A stretch of 64,000 bases of DNA. Source: Spirochaetales bacterium (GTDB lineage Bacteria; Spirochaetota; Spirochaetia; SZUA-6; RPPD01). A program made the position numbers and the translations under genes. This document shows, one piece after another, positions 52,560 through 60,307 of this stretch. The notes beneath the pieces were generated by a model. That model saw only the letters and a program-made list of their open reading frames with translations. It searched no databases and was not told where the DNA came from. How positions within the stretch are numbered: the stretch's first letter is position 1; the number at the start of each line of letters is the position of its first letter. Where the stretch lies: contig JAFGSW010000058.1 in the NCBI GenBank assembly GCA_016934415.1, forward strand, positions 62,001-126,000. Direction: 5' to 3'.

Positions 52560-53717
52560 ATGAAACCTCTTGAAAAAGTCATCATCATCGCGGCCGTGGT
52601 CGCCGGGATTGCGGCCATCGTCCTGGTGCTCACCTTCACCATTTCCTCCGCCGGGATCAAGGCCGAGAGGACGCTCGAACCCTACCGGGCGCCCGGCGAG
52701 GCGGAGGGACTGGTGACCTACGTTTCGGGCGGCGTGTTCGTCTACCGGGGTGCGCAATGGAAAAAGGCGGAAATCGGCGAGCTCGTCAGGGCGGACGACT
52801 ACGTAAAAACGTTCGAGAATTCCTATTGCGACATCCAGATCGGGCAGCGGGCGGTTTTCACCGTGCTTGAGAACACCTCGGTCCGGCTCGCCTTGGTCTT
52901 TCACTCCGCTCAAGGCGCAAAAAGCGAAACCGAGCTCTTGTTCGGCGGCGTATTCTGCAAGGTCAAGAAGCTGGCGGGCGACGAAAGCGTGCGCGTGCGC
53001 TCGGGCGCCAAGGCCTTCGGCGTGCGCGGCACCGAATTCCTGATCGAGCGCCGCGGCGGCGTCGTGGTCTGCGCCGTCAAGGACGGCCGGGTGGCGGTCG
53101 CGCCCGCCGCCGGCGGAGCGGTGGAGACGACGGTGGCCGCGGGCCGGGAGCTCTCGATCGACGAATCGACCGGTGCAGCGCGCGCGGCCGCACCCGTGAG
53201 CGACTCACGGCGCGCCAAGCTCGACCGGCTCGCCGAGGTGGATTTCGTTGATGCCGATCCGGCCCGGGAAACCGAGCTCGTCAAGGTCGGCATCGAGGTG
53301 GAGCCGGACACGGCCGAGATCCTCGCGAACGGCAGGCAGGCGGGAATCGGCTCATACGCCGGGCTGTTCACTCCCGGGATCCCCATCCCCGTGGTCCTGC
53401 GGAAAAGCGGGTACAAGGCGGAGACGTTCACCATCACGCCCAAGCGCGGCGACAACCGGATCTACGCCTTTCGGCTCGAACTCGACGCGCCGGAGAAACC
53501 CGTGAGCGCGCCCGGTCCGGACGAGGCCGCCGCCCTCGAAATCAAGCGGCTGCAGGACGAAGCGAAAAAAGCGGCCGCCGACAACGAGGCCCTCCGCGCG
53601 GACGTCGAATCGCTCAAGAAAGACGTGCAGACGCTGCAGAAGGAGAAGGCCGACCTCAACAAAAAGCTCGACGACGCCAACCGCAAGATCAAGGACGCGC
53701 TGCAGAAGCTTCAATAG
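52560..53717 (+). CDS. Membrane-anchored FecR-PEGA protein with C-terminal coiled coil
   Basis: A 385-residue protein. A signal anchor (residues 7-30) is followed by a FecR-like beta domain (about 50-190, VRVRSGAKAFGVRGTEFLIE, then VKDGRVAVAP), a PEGA-like domain (about 240-310, VEPDTAEILANGRQAGIGSY and KSGYKAETFTITPKRGDN) and a coiled coil (about 320-385, rich in Lys and Glu). FecR domains of this free-standing type occur in many envelope proteins of spirochaetes and other phyla; no sigma factor is adjacent, so iron signalling is not implied. Monocistronic. Confidence 0.85.
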   Translation: MKPLEKVIIIAAVVAGIAAIVLVLTFTISSAGIKAERTLEPYRAPGEAEGLVTYVSGGVFVYRGAQWKKAEIGELVRADDYVKTFENSYCDIQIGQRAVFTVLENTSVRLALVFHSAQGAKSETELLFGGVFCKVKKLAGDESVRVRSGAKAFGVRGTEFLIERRGGVVVCAVKDGRVAVAPAAGGAVETTVAAGRELSIDESTGAARAAAPVSDSRRAKLDRLAEVDFVDADPARETELVKVGIEVEPDTAEILANGRQAGIGSYAGLFTPGIPIPVVLRKSGYKAETFTITPKRGDNRIYAFRLELDAPEKPVSAPGPDEAAALEIKRLQDEAKKAAADNEALRADVESLKKDVQTLQKEKADLNKKLDDANRKIKDALQKLQ

Positions 53718-53734
53718 TCACGGGGCCTGGAGAG

Positions 53735-53795
53735 GCACCACGAAGGGCACGAAGAAAAGAGAAGAAGGAATACTACGGATAGGACGCGGATCAGG
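53735..53795. repeat. Left flank: CACGAAG-word and ATCCG-word repeats
   Basis: GCACCACGAAGGGCACGAAG (53735-53754) is followed by a purine tract and ACTACGGATAGGACGCGGAT (53772-53791). The right flank at 54213-54241 holds the inverted counterpart of the first word block. Together they bracket an AT-rich gene. Confidence 0.7.
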
Positions 53796-53810
53796 AAAAG
53801 GAAATTATAA

Positions 53811-54131
53811 ATGGAAGTTGCTTTTGTGTCATTTGTTAATGGGGAAATATTCCTGGATAATGTTCAGCCTAATTTAAAAAAGGATTTATCCGTTTTCGGT
53901 GCAACGGCAAGAAATAATAGCGAAGTCCAAATGAGCATAAAATATTCGAGTGAAGAAGAAAAAATAACACTCTTTATTGCTCTTAGAGATTTACATATTG
54001 CTTTTTCCGCTGGTCATGATTGGAGTCCGGCGGCGCAATTTGAAGATTTCAGGGATAGGGGTTTGATAACTGGCAAATACCTGCGTATAGCATGGCGGGA
54101 ACCTAATAATTATAAAATTACGGAACTATAA
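53811..54131 (+). CDS. AT-rich 106-residue protein, probably acquired
   Basis: A small protein with MEVAFVSFVNGEIFLDNVQP at its start and IALRDLHIAFSAGHDWSP in the middle. Base composition is visibly AT-rich, unlike the genes on either side, and codon use (AAT, ATA, AAA, TTA) differs to match. It has an AGGAAAAGGAAATT stretch upstream as a possible ribosome-binding site. No family recognised, no signal or membrane segment. Inverted word repeats at 53735-53795 and 54150-54241 flank it. An immunity or accessory role is only a guess. Confidence 0.6.
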   Translation: MEVAFVSFVNGEIFLDNVQPNLKKDLSVFGATARNNSEVQMSIKYSSEEEKITLFIALRDLHIAFSAGHDWSPAAQFEDFRDRGLITGKYLRIAWREPNNYKITEL

Positions 54132-54212
54132 GATTTCGCGCCCATATATTCACTCCTTATTTCCTTTCCTGGTTTCCTCTTTTCCCTGGCTTCCTTAGCC
54201 TCTCCTATCCTC

Positions 54213-54241
54213 TTTCGTGCTCTTCGTGTTCTTCGTGGTGC
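54213..54241. repeat. Right flank: inverted CACGAAG-word repeat
   Basis: TTTCGTGCTCTTCGTG and TTCTTCGTGGTGC form the reverse complement of the word block at 53735-53760. Pyrimidine words at 54156-54205 (TTTCCTGGTTTCCT, TTCCCTGGCTTCC) are the reverse complement of GGAAGCCGGGAAAAG-type words at 3151 and 47396. Confidence 0.7.
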
Positions 54242-54291
54242 TATTAAAGGCATTATTGACACGTGAAGCCCCGCATACTACCATGCCTCCC

Positions 54292-56076
54292 ATGAACGCA
54301 ACGGAGCTCCGCGATAAATTCATCGCCTTTTTCATCACCAAGGACCACAAGCAGATCGCCGGGAAGTCCCTCCTCCCGGAAAACGATCCGAGCGTGCTTT
54401 TCACGACCGCGGGCATGCACCCGCTCGTGCCCTATCTTCTGGGCGAGCCGCATCCGGCCGGCGCGCGCCTCTGCAATTACCAGAAGTGCATCCGCACCGG
54501 GGACATCGACGAGGTCGGGGACGCGTCGCACCTCACCTGCTTCGAGATGCTCGGCAACTGGTCGCTCGGCGACTACTTCAAGAAGGAGTCCATCGCCTGG
54601 TCATGGGAATTTCTCACGGACAAGAAATGGCTCGGCCTCGATCCGCGCAGGATATCGGTCACCGTCTTCGCCGGCGACGCCGATGTTCCCCGGGACGAGG
54701 AGTCGGCGGGCATCTGGAAGTCGCTCGGGCTTCCCGAGGGGCGCATCGCCTACCTGGGCGAGGAGGACAACTGGTGGAAGGTCGGCCCGACCGGCCCCTG
54801 CGGACCGGACACGGAGATCTTCTACTGGATCGGGCCGGGGATACCGGCCGATGCGTCCAACAAGCGGAACGACCCGGACAACTGGCTCGAGATATGGAAC
54901 AATGTGTTCATGGAGTTCAACAGGGTAGACGAGAAGACCCTGGTCAAGCTTCCCAAGCAGAACGTGGACACGGGCATGGGCCTCGAGCGTACGGCCACCG
55001 CGTTGCAGGGCAAGGATTCCGCGTTCCAGACCGAAGTGTTCGCGCCGATTATTGCCGCCATCGAAGCGGTCTCGGGCTGCCGCTACGGGACGGACGCCGA
55101 GAAGGACCGCTCGGTCCGCATCGTCGCCGACCACCTGCGCTCGGCCGTCTTCATCCTCGGGGACGAGCGGGGGGTCACCCCCTCGAACGTCGGCGCCGGG
55201 TACGTCCTGCGCCGCCTTATCCGGCGCGCGGTGCGGCACGGCCGCAAGCTCGGCATTGACAAGGCCTTCCTCGAGCCGCTCGCCCGGGCGGTCGTGGACA
55301 CGTTCAAGGGGCCGTACCCCGAGCTCGGGACGAACGAGGCCAAGGTGTACGCGGAGTTCAACAAGGAGGAAACCAAGTTCCTGGAGACGCTCCAGAAGGG
55401 CGAGCATGAGTTCGAGAAGCTCGCGCCTAACCTTCTCAAAAACCCCAAGAAAGTCATCCCCGGACGGATCGCCTTCCGCCTGTACGACACCTACGGCTTC
55501 CCGCTCGAGCTTACCGAAGAACTCGCGGCCGAGCGCGGCCTGGCCGTGAACAAGGAAGAGTTCGAAGAGGCCTTCAAGAAGCACCAGGAACTCTCCCGCG
55601 CCGGAAGCGAGGCGGTCTTCAAGGGCGGCCTGGCAGACCAGTCGGAGATGACCGTCAGATACCACACCGCCACCCACCTCCTCCAGGCCGCTCTCAAGCG
55701 CGTGCTCGGCGACCACGTGGCGCAAAAGGGCTCGAACATCACGGCCGAGCGCATGCGTTTCGACTTCACCCACCCGGCGGCTATGACTCCGGAGGAAGTG
55801 AAGAACGTCGAGGACATTGTCAATGAGCAGATCAAGCGCGACCTGCCCGTCACCATGGAGATGATGAAGCTCGACGAGGCGAAAGCGAAAGGGGCGACCG
55901 CCCTTTTCGGCGAGAAGTACGAGGAGACGGTGAAGGTCTATTCGGTCGGCGATTTCTCCAAGGAAGTCTGCGGCGGCCCGCACGTCGAACACACGGGCGC
56001 GCTCGGGAGGTTCAAGATCACCAAAGAACAGTCGTCCAGCGCCGGCGTGCGCCGGATCAGGGCCGTGCTGGAGTAA
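54292..56076 (+). CDS. alaS: Alanyl-tRNA synthetase, short form without C-Ala domain
   Basis: 594 residues from ATG 54292 (an ATG three codons earlier is possible). The aminoacylation core is complete: FTTAGMHPLVPYLLGEPHPA, NYQKCIRTGDIDEVG, THLTCFEMLGNWSLGDYFKK-type motif 2 and the anticodon-independent tRNA-binding helices (VGAGYVLRRLIRRAVRHGRK). The editing domain keeps HTATHLLQAAL and the zinc/His site CGGPHVEHTGALG. The protein stops there, so the oligomerisation and C-Ala domains found in E. coli (876 residues) are missing. Short AlaRS of this length is typical of spirochaetes. A hairpin follows the stop. Confidence 0.96.
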   Translation: MNATELRDKFIAFFITKDHKQIAGKSLLPENDPSVLFTTAGMHPLVPYLLGEPHPAGARLCNYQKCIRTGDIDEVGDASHLTCFEMLGNWSLGDYFKKESIAWSWEFLTDKKWLGLDPRRISVTVFAGDADVPRDEESAGIWKSLGLPEGRIAYLGEEDNWWKVGPTGPCGPDTEIFYWIGPGIPADASNKRNDPDNWLEIWNNVFMEFNRVDEKTLVKLPKQNVDTGMGLERTATALQGKDSAFQTEVFAPIIAAIEAVSGCRYGTDAEKDRSVRIVADHLRSAVFILGDERGVTPSNVGAGYVLRRLIRRAVRHGRKLGIDKAFLEPLARAVVDTFKGPYPELGTNEAKVYAEFNKEETKFLETLQKGEHEFEKLAPNLLKNPKKVIPGRIAFRLYDTYGFPLELTEELAAERGLAVNKEEFEEAFKKHQELSRAGSEAVFKGGLADQSEMTVRYHTATHLLQAALKRVLGDHVAQKGSNITAERMRFDFTHPAAMTPEEVKNVEDIVNEQIKRDLPVTMEMMKLDEAKAKGATALFGEKYEETVKVYSVGDFSKEVCGGPHVEHTGALGRFKITKEQSSSAGVRRIRAVLE

Positions 56077-56080
56077 TACA

Positions 56081-56107
56081 GTCACCCCGAGCCTGTCGAG
56101 GGGTGAC
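56081..56107. repeat. Hairpin repeat after alaS (GAGCCTGTCGAGGGG type)
   Basis: GTCACCCC (56081-56088) and GGGGTGAC (56100-56107) flank GAGCCTGTCGA. It starts 5 bases after the alaS stop and belongs to the same dispersed family as 3224-3250 and 61220-61248. Confidence 0.75.
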
Positions 56108-56212
56108 CGGCAATCCCGCCATGATCGAAGCCGCTCTTCACTTGCTTCATTGATTGAACTCGGCGCGCTCCTCATCGACGGCCCGCTTCATTTCTTCATG
56201 GAGCCGTATGAG

Positions 56213-56716
56213 TTATGCCCGTTTGGTCAAGCCGAAAAATCTCCTAACTGGACCGATGGTGAAAATTACGAATGCAGCTACGGCCATTGGTATCTGAAGA
56301 ATAGAAAATTGGCGGCCTATAATCGCAAATTGAGACGGTTCCGGTTTTAATTCCGCCGCGGGTGAGAATACCGGTAAAAACTCAAGTATCGCGAGTGCAT
56401 TGATAATTGATCCAAAAAAGACAAAAACGCTGATTGCCCGGATTCTTGCGATAATTGCTCCTGAGCGGTGGTTGCGAAGCATCAGCACCCCCGCTCCTAA
56501 GCAGAGTAAACTTGAAAAAGAAACGCCGAGCGAATAGAGTGTATTGATGAATGATTGAAGTGCTTCTTTTGATGACGCGTCGGCGCTCGATAATTTTGCG
56601 AATTTCAAAAATTCAGAAACGGCGCTTGAGAGGCTCACGAGTCCTATGGCAAAGGAGCATAGAACGATGATCGCGGCTATCGTAGCTAATACGGGTCGCT
56701 TCACCCTATTCTGCAT
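56213..56716 (-). CDS. Four-helix membrane protein, function unknown
   Basis: A 167-residue protein from ATG 56714-56716, which has AGGGG upstream at seven bases; an ATG seven codons earlier is less likely. Four hydrophobic helices: about 10-32 (LATIAAIIVLCSFAIGLVSL), 62-80, 90-112 and 130-150, then a basic tail (RRFFGLTKRA). Base composition is AT-richer than its neighbours, suggesting acquisition or relaxed constraint. It follows the methyltransferase gene by 24 bases in the same direction. No family recognised. Confidence 0.62.
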   Translation of the reverse strand: MQNRVKRPVLATIAAIIVLCSFAIGLVSLSSAVSEFLKFAKLSSADASSKEALQSFINTLYSLGVSFSSLLCLGAGVLMLRNHRSGAIIARIRAISVFVFFGSIINALAILEFLPVFSPAAELKPEPSQFAIIGRQFSILQIPMAVAAFVIFTIGPVRRFFGLTKRA

Positions 56717-56740
56717 GACAGTCCCCTGTAGATACATGTT

Positions 56741-57541
56741 TCAGTGATCCTTCACCCCGACGACCAGCTCGTAGCAATACATCGCCTCGATCTTTCCCTT
56801 CACGAGCTCGCGCACTTTTTTCTCGTACTCCTCGATCAGCGGCCGGAAATCGTCCGGCCAGCGCTTGAGCGCCGTCTGCACCGCGCCCTGGCTCACGGCA
56901 ATGCCGATGACGCCGTCCGCGGACAGGCGCCGCACGTCGTGAAGGAATATTTCGCGGGTGTAGGCGAACAGGCCGGACGCGGCGAACGCCGCCGGGTGCT
57001 TTGCTTTCTCCCGATAGGCGACGGCCTCACCTTCGTTTCTCTCCGCGTACATGCGGTTGGCGCGCGCGATGAGGTCCGCGTGGAGGGTCTCGAGCTCGCG
57101 GCCCATGACGAGGGGCCAAGCGCAGTCATACACGGCGAGCACGCCGCCCGGCTTGAGGATCCGGCCGAACTCGGCGAGCGATGATTCGGGCTCCATCCAG
57201 TGAAACGCCTGGGACACGGTGACGACGTCGGCCGAGGCGTCGGCGAGGCCGATGCGGTCGCTCCACCCGTCGACGAACTCGACGTTCCCGAACCGGGTCG
57301 CCTTGCTTCGGGCGTATTCGCGGGATTCCCGGTTCGGTTCGATTCCGACCACCCGCGAAGCGCGGGAGGCCCAGGGAAACGTCGACAGGCCGGTTCCGCT
57401 TCCCACGTCGGCGACGACCGACGGCTTTCGCCCTGCGTAGAGCAGGACCGCATCGATCAGGGCGGGCGGGGGAACGGGCCGCGAGTCGTCGTAGAGCTTC
57501 GCGAACCCGTCGAACCGGTCGATATTTGCCTGAACGGCCAT
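56741..57541 (-). CDS. SAM-dependent methyltransferase, class I (UbiE/type 11)
   Basis: A 266-residue enzyme from ATG 57539-57541; the upstream frame crosses the promoter. It has the Rossmann motif VVADVGSGTGLSTFPWA (motif I), acidic VVGIEPNRESREY (post I), DVVTVSQAFHWMEPESSL (motif II/post II) and LKPGGVLAVYD (motif III). FHWM is typical of the trans-aconitate/ubiquinone-like branch. The C-terminus is a helical substrate lid. The substrate is unknown. Promoter at 57590-57618. Confidence 0.9.
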   Translation of the reverse strand: MAVQANIDRFDGFAKLYDDSRPVPPPALIDAVLLYAGRKPSVVADVGSGTGLSTFPWASRASRVVGIEPNRESREYARSKATRFGNVEFVDGWSDRIGLADASADVVTVSQAFHWMEPESSLAEFGRILKPGGVLAVYDCAWPLVMGRELETLHADLIARANRMYAERNEGEAVAYREKAKHPAAFAASGLFAYTREIFLHDVRRLSADGVIGIAVSQGAVQTALKRWPDDFRPLIEEYEKKVRELVKGKIEAMYCYELVVGVKDH

Positions 57542-57589
57542 GGGAAATCCCTTTCCGCGGGGCCCCGCCGGGCGCCCGCTTCGACCCGG

Positions 57590-57618
57590 ATTATACCAAA
57601 GGGTGCGCGTGATGTACA
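57590..57618 (-). promoter_or_regulatory. Promoter of the methyltransferase gene
   Basis: The minus strand has TGTACA, a 17-base spacer and TATAAT (57595-57590) preceded by TGG, an extended -10. The predicted start is about 40 bases before the ATG at 57541. Confidence 0.65.
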
Positions 57619-57856
57619 CGGCGGGAGAACCGTCTTCGCGGGTACGGGGCGGCACGCGGGGCTTGAAATCATGGGAGACCTGCGCGAGTTGGGCGCGCGT
57701 TGAAAGGGGCGGAAGTCTTAACGGAAGAAATGACGACGACGGAAGGTGAGTGCGGCGCTCCCGGACGAATGAATCGCCAGACGTGAGTTCGAAAGGACGC
57801 TTTCGCCCTTCCTCGAAGGCGGGCCGTGGAGAATAATTCGATTTTCTCCGGAATCC
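57619..57856. other. Intergenic region after the TPR gene
   Basis: No gene can be supported here. Just past the TPR stop on the minus strand, GGAGAAAAT and ATTATTCTCC form an imperfect hairpin that could end that transcript, although no T-run follows. Confidence 0.45.
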
Positions 57857-59026
57857 TTAATCCCCGCCCTTGACCTTTTCGAGGAGCTCCGAGATGCGGG
57901 CGTTCTTCTGGCCGGTGCGCAGGTACCGGGCAAGAATCGCCTGGGCCTTGTCCTTGTTGCCGAGCTCGATGTAGCACTCGGCGATCTCCGTGTAGAGCCG
58001 CGGGTTCTTGGACTCGTTCACCAAAAGCCCGGTGAGCGACTCGAGCGCCTCCAGGAAGTTGCCCTTAGCCTTGTTGATGAGGGCGAGCCCGAGCACGGCG
58101 TAGGTGTCGAATTCGATGTTGAGGGCGCGCTTGTAGTATTCCTCGGCCTCGTTCAGGCGGTCGAGATTACGCAGGGCGTCGCCGGCGCGGGTCAGGATCA
58201 CCTTGTTGTTCGAATCGGCCTCGAGGATGCGCAGCCAGTAGTCGAGCGACTCCTGGTGGCGGTTCAGGCCGCGGTAGCAGTCGGCCATGCCGAAGAGGGC
58301 GTAGAAGTTGTTGGGTTCCGACTTGAGGGCTTCCTCGAAGTAGGCGAGGCCTTTCTCGAAGGTCTTGAGCTTGCGGTGGCAGTTGCCGATCGAGGTGAGC
58401 ACGCGGATGTCGATGTTGTCCTGGTTGATGAGCATCATCTTTTCCCAGTACTTGAGCGCGGTCTCGTATTCCTTGAAGTCGTAATGGAGGTGCCCCAGCC
58501 CGATGAGCGCGTAGGCGTTGTCCGGCTCCTTTTCCAGCACCTTGAGGTAGATCTCGCGCGACTTCTTGAAGTTCTTCACCTTGCGATAGGCGTCGGCCAC
58601 GCGGGTGAGAACGGTGATGTTGCTCTCGTCGTGGAGGAGATACTTCTCCCAGATGTCGATCGCCTTCTGGAACTGTTGGAGCGCCTTGTAACAGTCGGCC
58701 AGGCCGAAGAGGGCGTAGTTGTTGCCCTCGTGGTGTTTCAGGCAGCGGAGATAATACTCCGTCGCCTTGTGGAAATTGCCCTGTTTACGCTTGACGTCTC
58801 CCAGGCCGACGAGGGCGTAATTGTTAGTTGGTTCGTATTCGAGGATCTTGTTGAAATTCTCCTCGGCCTCGTCAAGAAGGTCTTCCTTAAGGAAGGTGTA
58901 GCCTTTCTTGGAAAGCTCGGAGATGATGGTATTGGTGGCGTTTTCCAGCGCCTGGTCTTGCGGGGTCTCGAACGCCTGTTCGGCGGAGGTTTTCTCCTCT
59001 TGTTCGTTCGTTTTCGGCTCGTCCAT
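57857..59026 (-). CDS. TPR-repeat protein (eight or more repeats)
   Basis: A 389-residue cytoplasmic protein. An acidic N-terminus (MDEPKTNEQEEKTSAEQAFE) is followed by at least eight well-formed 34-residue TPRs between about residues 40 and 370; each shows the A/L-x-x-x-Y/F and A-x-x-x-x-x-x-A-L pattern, for example YALVGLGDVKRKQGNFHKAT. The last repeats differ slightly and carry the C-terminal helix NARISELLEKVKGG. It offers a large protein-binding surface. No enzyme domain. The 108-residue gene follows on the upstream side in the same direction with a 42-base gap. Confidence 0.9.
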   Translation of the reverse strand: MDEPKTNEQEEKTSAEQAFETPQDQALENATNTIISELSKKGYTFLKEDLLDEAEENFNKILEYEPTNNYALVGLGDVKRKQGNFHKATEYYLRCLKHHEGNNYALFGLADCYKALQQFQKAIDIWEKYLLHDESNITVLTRVADAYRKVKNFKKSREIYLKVLEKEPDNAYALIGLGHLHYDFKEYETALKYWEKMMLINQDNIDIRVLTSIGNCHRKLKTFEKGLAYFEEALKSEPNNFYALFGMADCYRGLNRHQESLDYWLRILEADSNNKVILTRAGDALRNLDRLNEAEEYYKRALNIEFDTYAVLGLALINKAKGNFLEALESLTGLLVNESKNPRLYTEIAECYIELGNKDKAQAILARYLRTGQKNARISELLEKVKGGD

Positions 59027-59068
59027 AAAGTTTTCCTTTGCCTCGTTGGTCCTCTCTATTCATTCGTT

Positions 59069-59395
59069 TCATTCATGCAGCCATCGTTTGATGACCAAGG
59101 ACATTTTTTCCACAACGTGATCCCGCTTGGCGGCATGGCGGGCCAGCCAGTACATACGGAAGGCTTCGAGCGGTTTTTTCTCCCCCATGTACCGATCGCC
59201 CAGCCGGACCAGACCGTCGTTGTAGCCGGCGGTCAAAAAGACCTTTTTGGCCAGGTCAAACCGGCCCTGGTTGAAGAGGTCGTTTCCTTTCCGGATAAGG
59301 GCGATGCGCTTCTCCTCCGGGAGATCCACATTTTCCCGGGTGAGCTTTAAAAATCCCTCTTTCGGGATGCCTGCCAGCATATCCTTGCGGTTCAT
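59069..59395 (-). CDS. Small helical protein upstream of the TPR gene
   Basis: A 108-residue protein of helices: IRKGNDLFNQGRFDLAKKVF and LARHAAKRDHVVEKMSLVIK. One TPR-like pair (ALIRKGNDLFNQGRFDLAKK) links it in style to the neighbouring TPR protein, with which it is probably cotranscribed. MNRKDMLAGIPKEGFLKLTR opens the protein. No signal or membrane helix. I have no function for it. Confidence 0.72.
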   Translation of the reverse strand: MNRKDMLAGIPKEGFLKLTRENVDLPEEKRIALIRKGNDLFNQGRFDLAKKVFLTAGYNDGLVRLGDRYMGEKKPLEAFRMYWLARHAAKRDHVVEKMSLVIKRWLHE

Positions 59396-59488
59396 GACCA
59401 GCGACCGTTTTCAACATTATATACTATAAAAAAAGACCGTATCTAAATCAAATTTATTTTAGGGACCACTCTAAACGCTTGAGTCTTT

Positions 59489-60079
59489 TTATGCAATAGT
59501 ACCTTTCGTGGAAACGGAATCCCGCCCGGAAGCCGGGGTATATGCCGCGGCCAGGGCCTTGCCGAGCGCCTTGAAAAGAGACTCCGCCATGTGATGGCTG
59601 TTTTCGCCCTCCCGGACCGAAGCGTGCAGGCTGATTTTCGCCCGTTGGGCCAGGGCGAGGAGAAATTCCCGGATGAGGGCGGTGTCGAACGAACCGACGA
59701 GGGGCTGGGGAAAATCCGCCCGGAAGACGCAGGCGGAACGGCCGCAGACGTCGACCGATACCTCCGAGAGCGCCTCGTCCATGGGGATGACAGCGTGCCC
59801 GAAGCGCGTGACGGCCGGACCCGCCGACGTCAAGGCCAGGAACGCGTCGCCCAGCACCAGACCCGAGTCCTCCACCAGGTGATGGGCGTCGACGGACAAG
59901 TCGCCTTTCGCCCGGAGCGATAACCCGAATCCGCCGTGGAAGCTCATGGCGGTGAGCAAGTGGTCGAAGAACGGCACACCGGTATCGATCTCGACCGGTT
60001 CCGCCTCGTCAAGGCATAAAGTGAGGGCAATGTTTGTTTCTTTTGTTTCCCGTTCCAGGGAATGCTTTCTTGGTTTCAT
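59489..60079 (-). CDS. hisB: Imidazoleglycerol-phosphate dehydratase
   Basis: A 196-residue enzyme of histidine biosynthesis (sixth step) from ATG 60077-60079; the longer frame upstream is not conserved. Motifs are FFDHLLTAMSFHGGFGL, DAHHLVEDSGLVLGDAF (metal-binding His), SVDVCGRSACVFRADF, HASVREGENSHHMAESLFKA and FKALGKALAAA. It is the single-domain form, without the histidinol phosphatase fused in E. coli. It stands alone, with no other his gene in the window. Confidence 0.97.
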   Translation of the reverse strand: MKPRKHSLERETKETNIALTLCLDEAEPVEIDTGVPFFDHLLTAMSFHGGFGLSLRAKGDLSVDAHHLVEDSGLVLGDAFLALTSAGPAVTRFGHAVIPMDEALSEVSVDVCGRSACVFRADFPQPLVGSFDTALIREFLLALAQRAKISLHASVREGENSHHMAESLFKALGKALAAAYTPASGRDSVSTKGTIA

Positions 60080-60227
60080 GCCCCATTGATCTTCTATATT
60101 ATGGATGAGCTTGAAAGAATATATAGGAAATAATACATTTGAGCAATAGAGATATCGCTCTTCCTTTATTTTTTTTAGGGAACTTCCCCGGGGGCGTGCC
60201 TCCCCGGAGGCGGCCCGCTGTTTCCCT

Positions 60228-60255
60228 TTGACGAAAGAAGCGCATACTGTATAAT
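60228..60255 (+). promoter_or_regulatory. Promoter of the lipoprotein gene
   Basis: TTGACG (60228-60233), a 16-base spacer and a perfect TATAAT (60250-60255). The predicted start near 60262 gives a leader of about 46 bases with GGAAAGGAAACGAG before ATG 60308. Confidence 0.8.
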
Positions 60256-60307
60256 GCACCTGGCGCACGAATTATCCGCCCAATCGTGAACGGAAAGGAA
60301 ACGAGCG

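Noticed and set aside
52560-53717. FecR-type iron-dicitrate signalling
   Set aside because: No ECF sigma factor or TonB receptor is adjacent, and the PEGA and coiled-coil parts fit a structural envelope protein better.
53735-54241. CRISPR array or integron cassette array
   Set aside because: The repeats are short words in inverted, not directly spaced, order, and there is no cas gene, integrase or regular spacer.
57301-57360. tRNA T-arm-like string GGTTCGATTCC
   Set aside because: It lies inside the methyltransferase gene and no cloverleaf can be drawn around it. No tRNA gene was found in the window.
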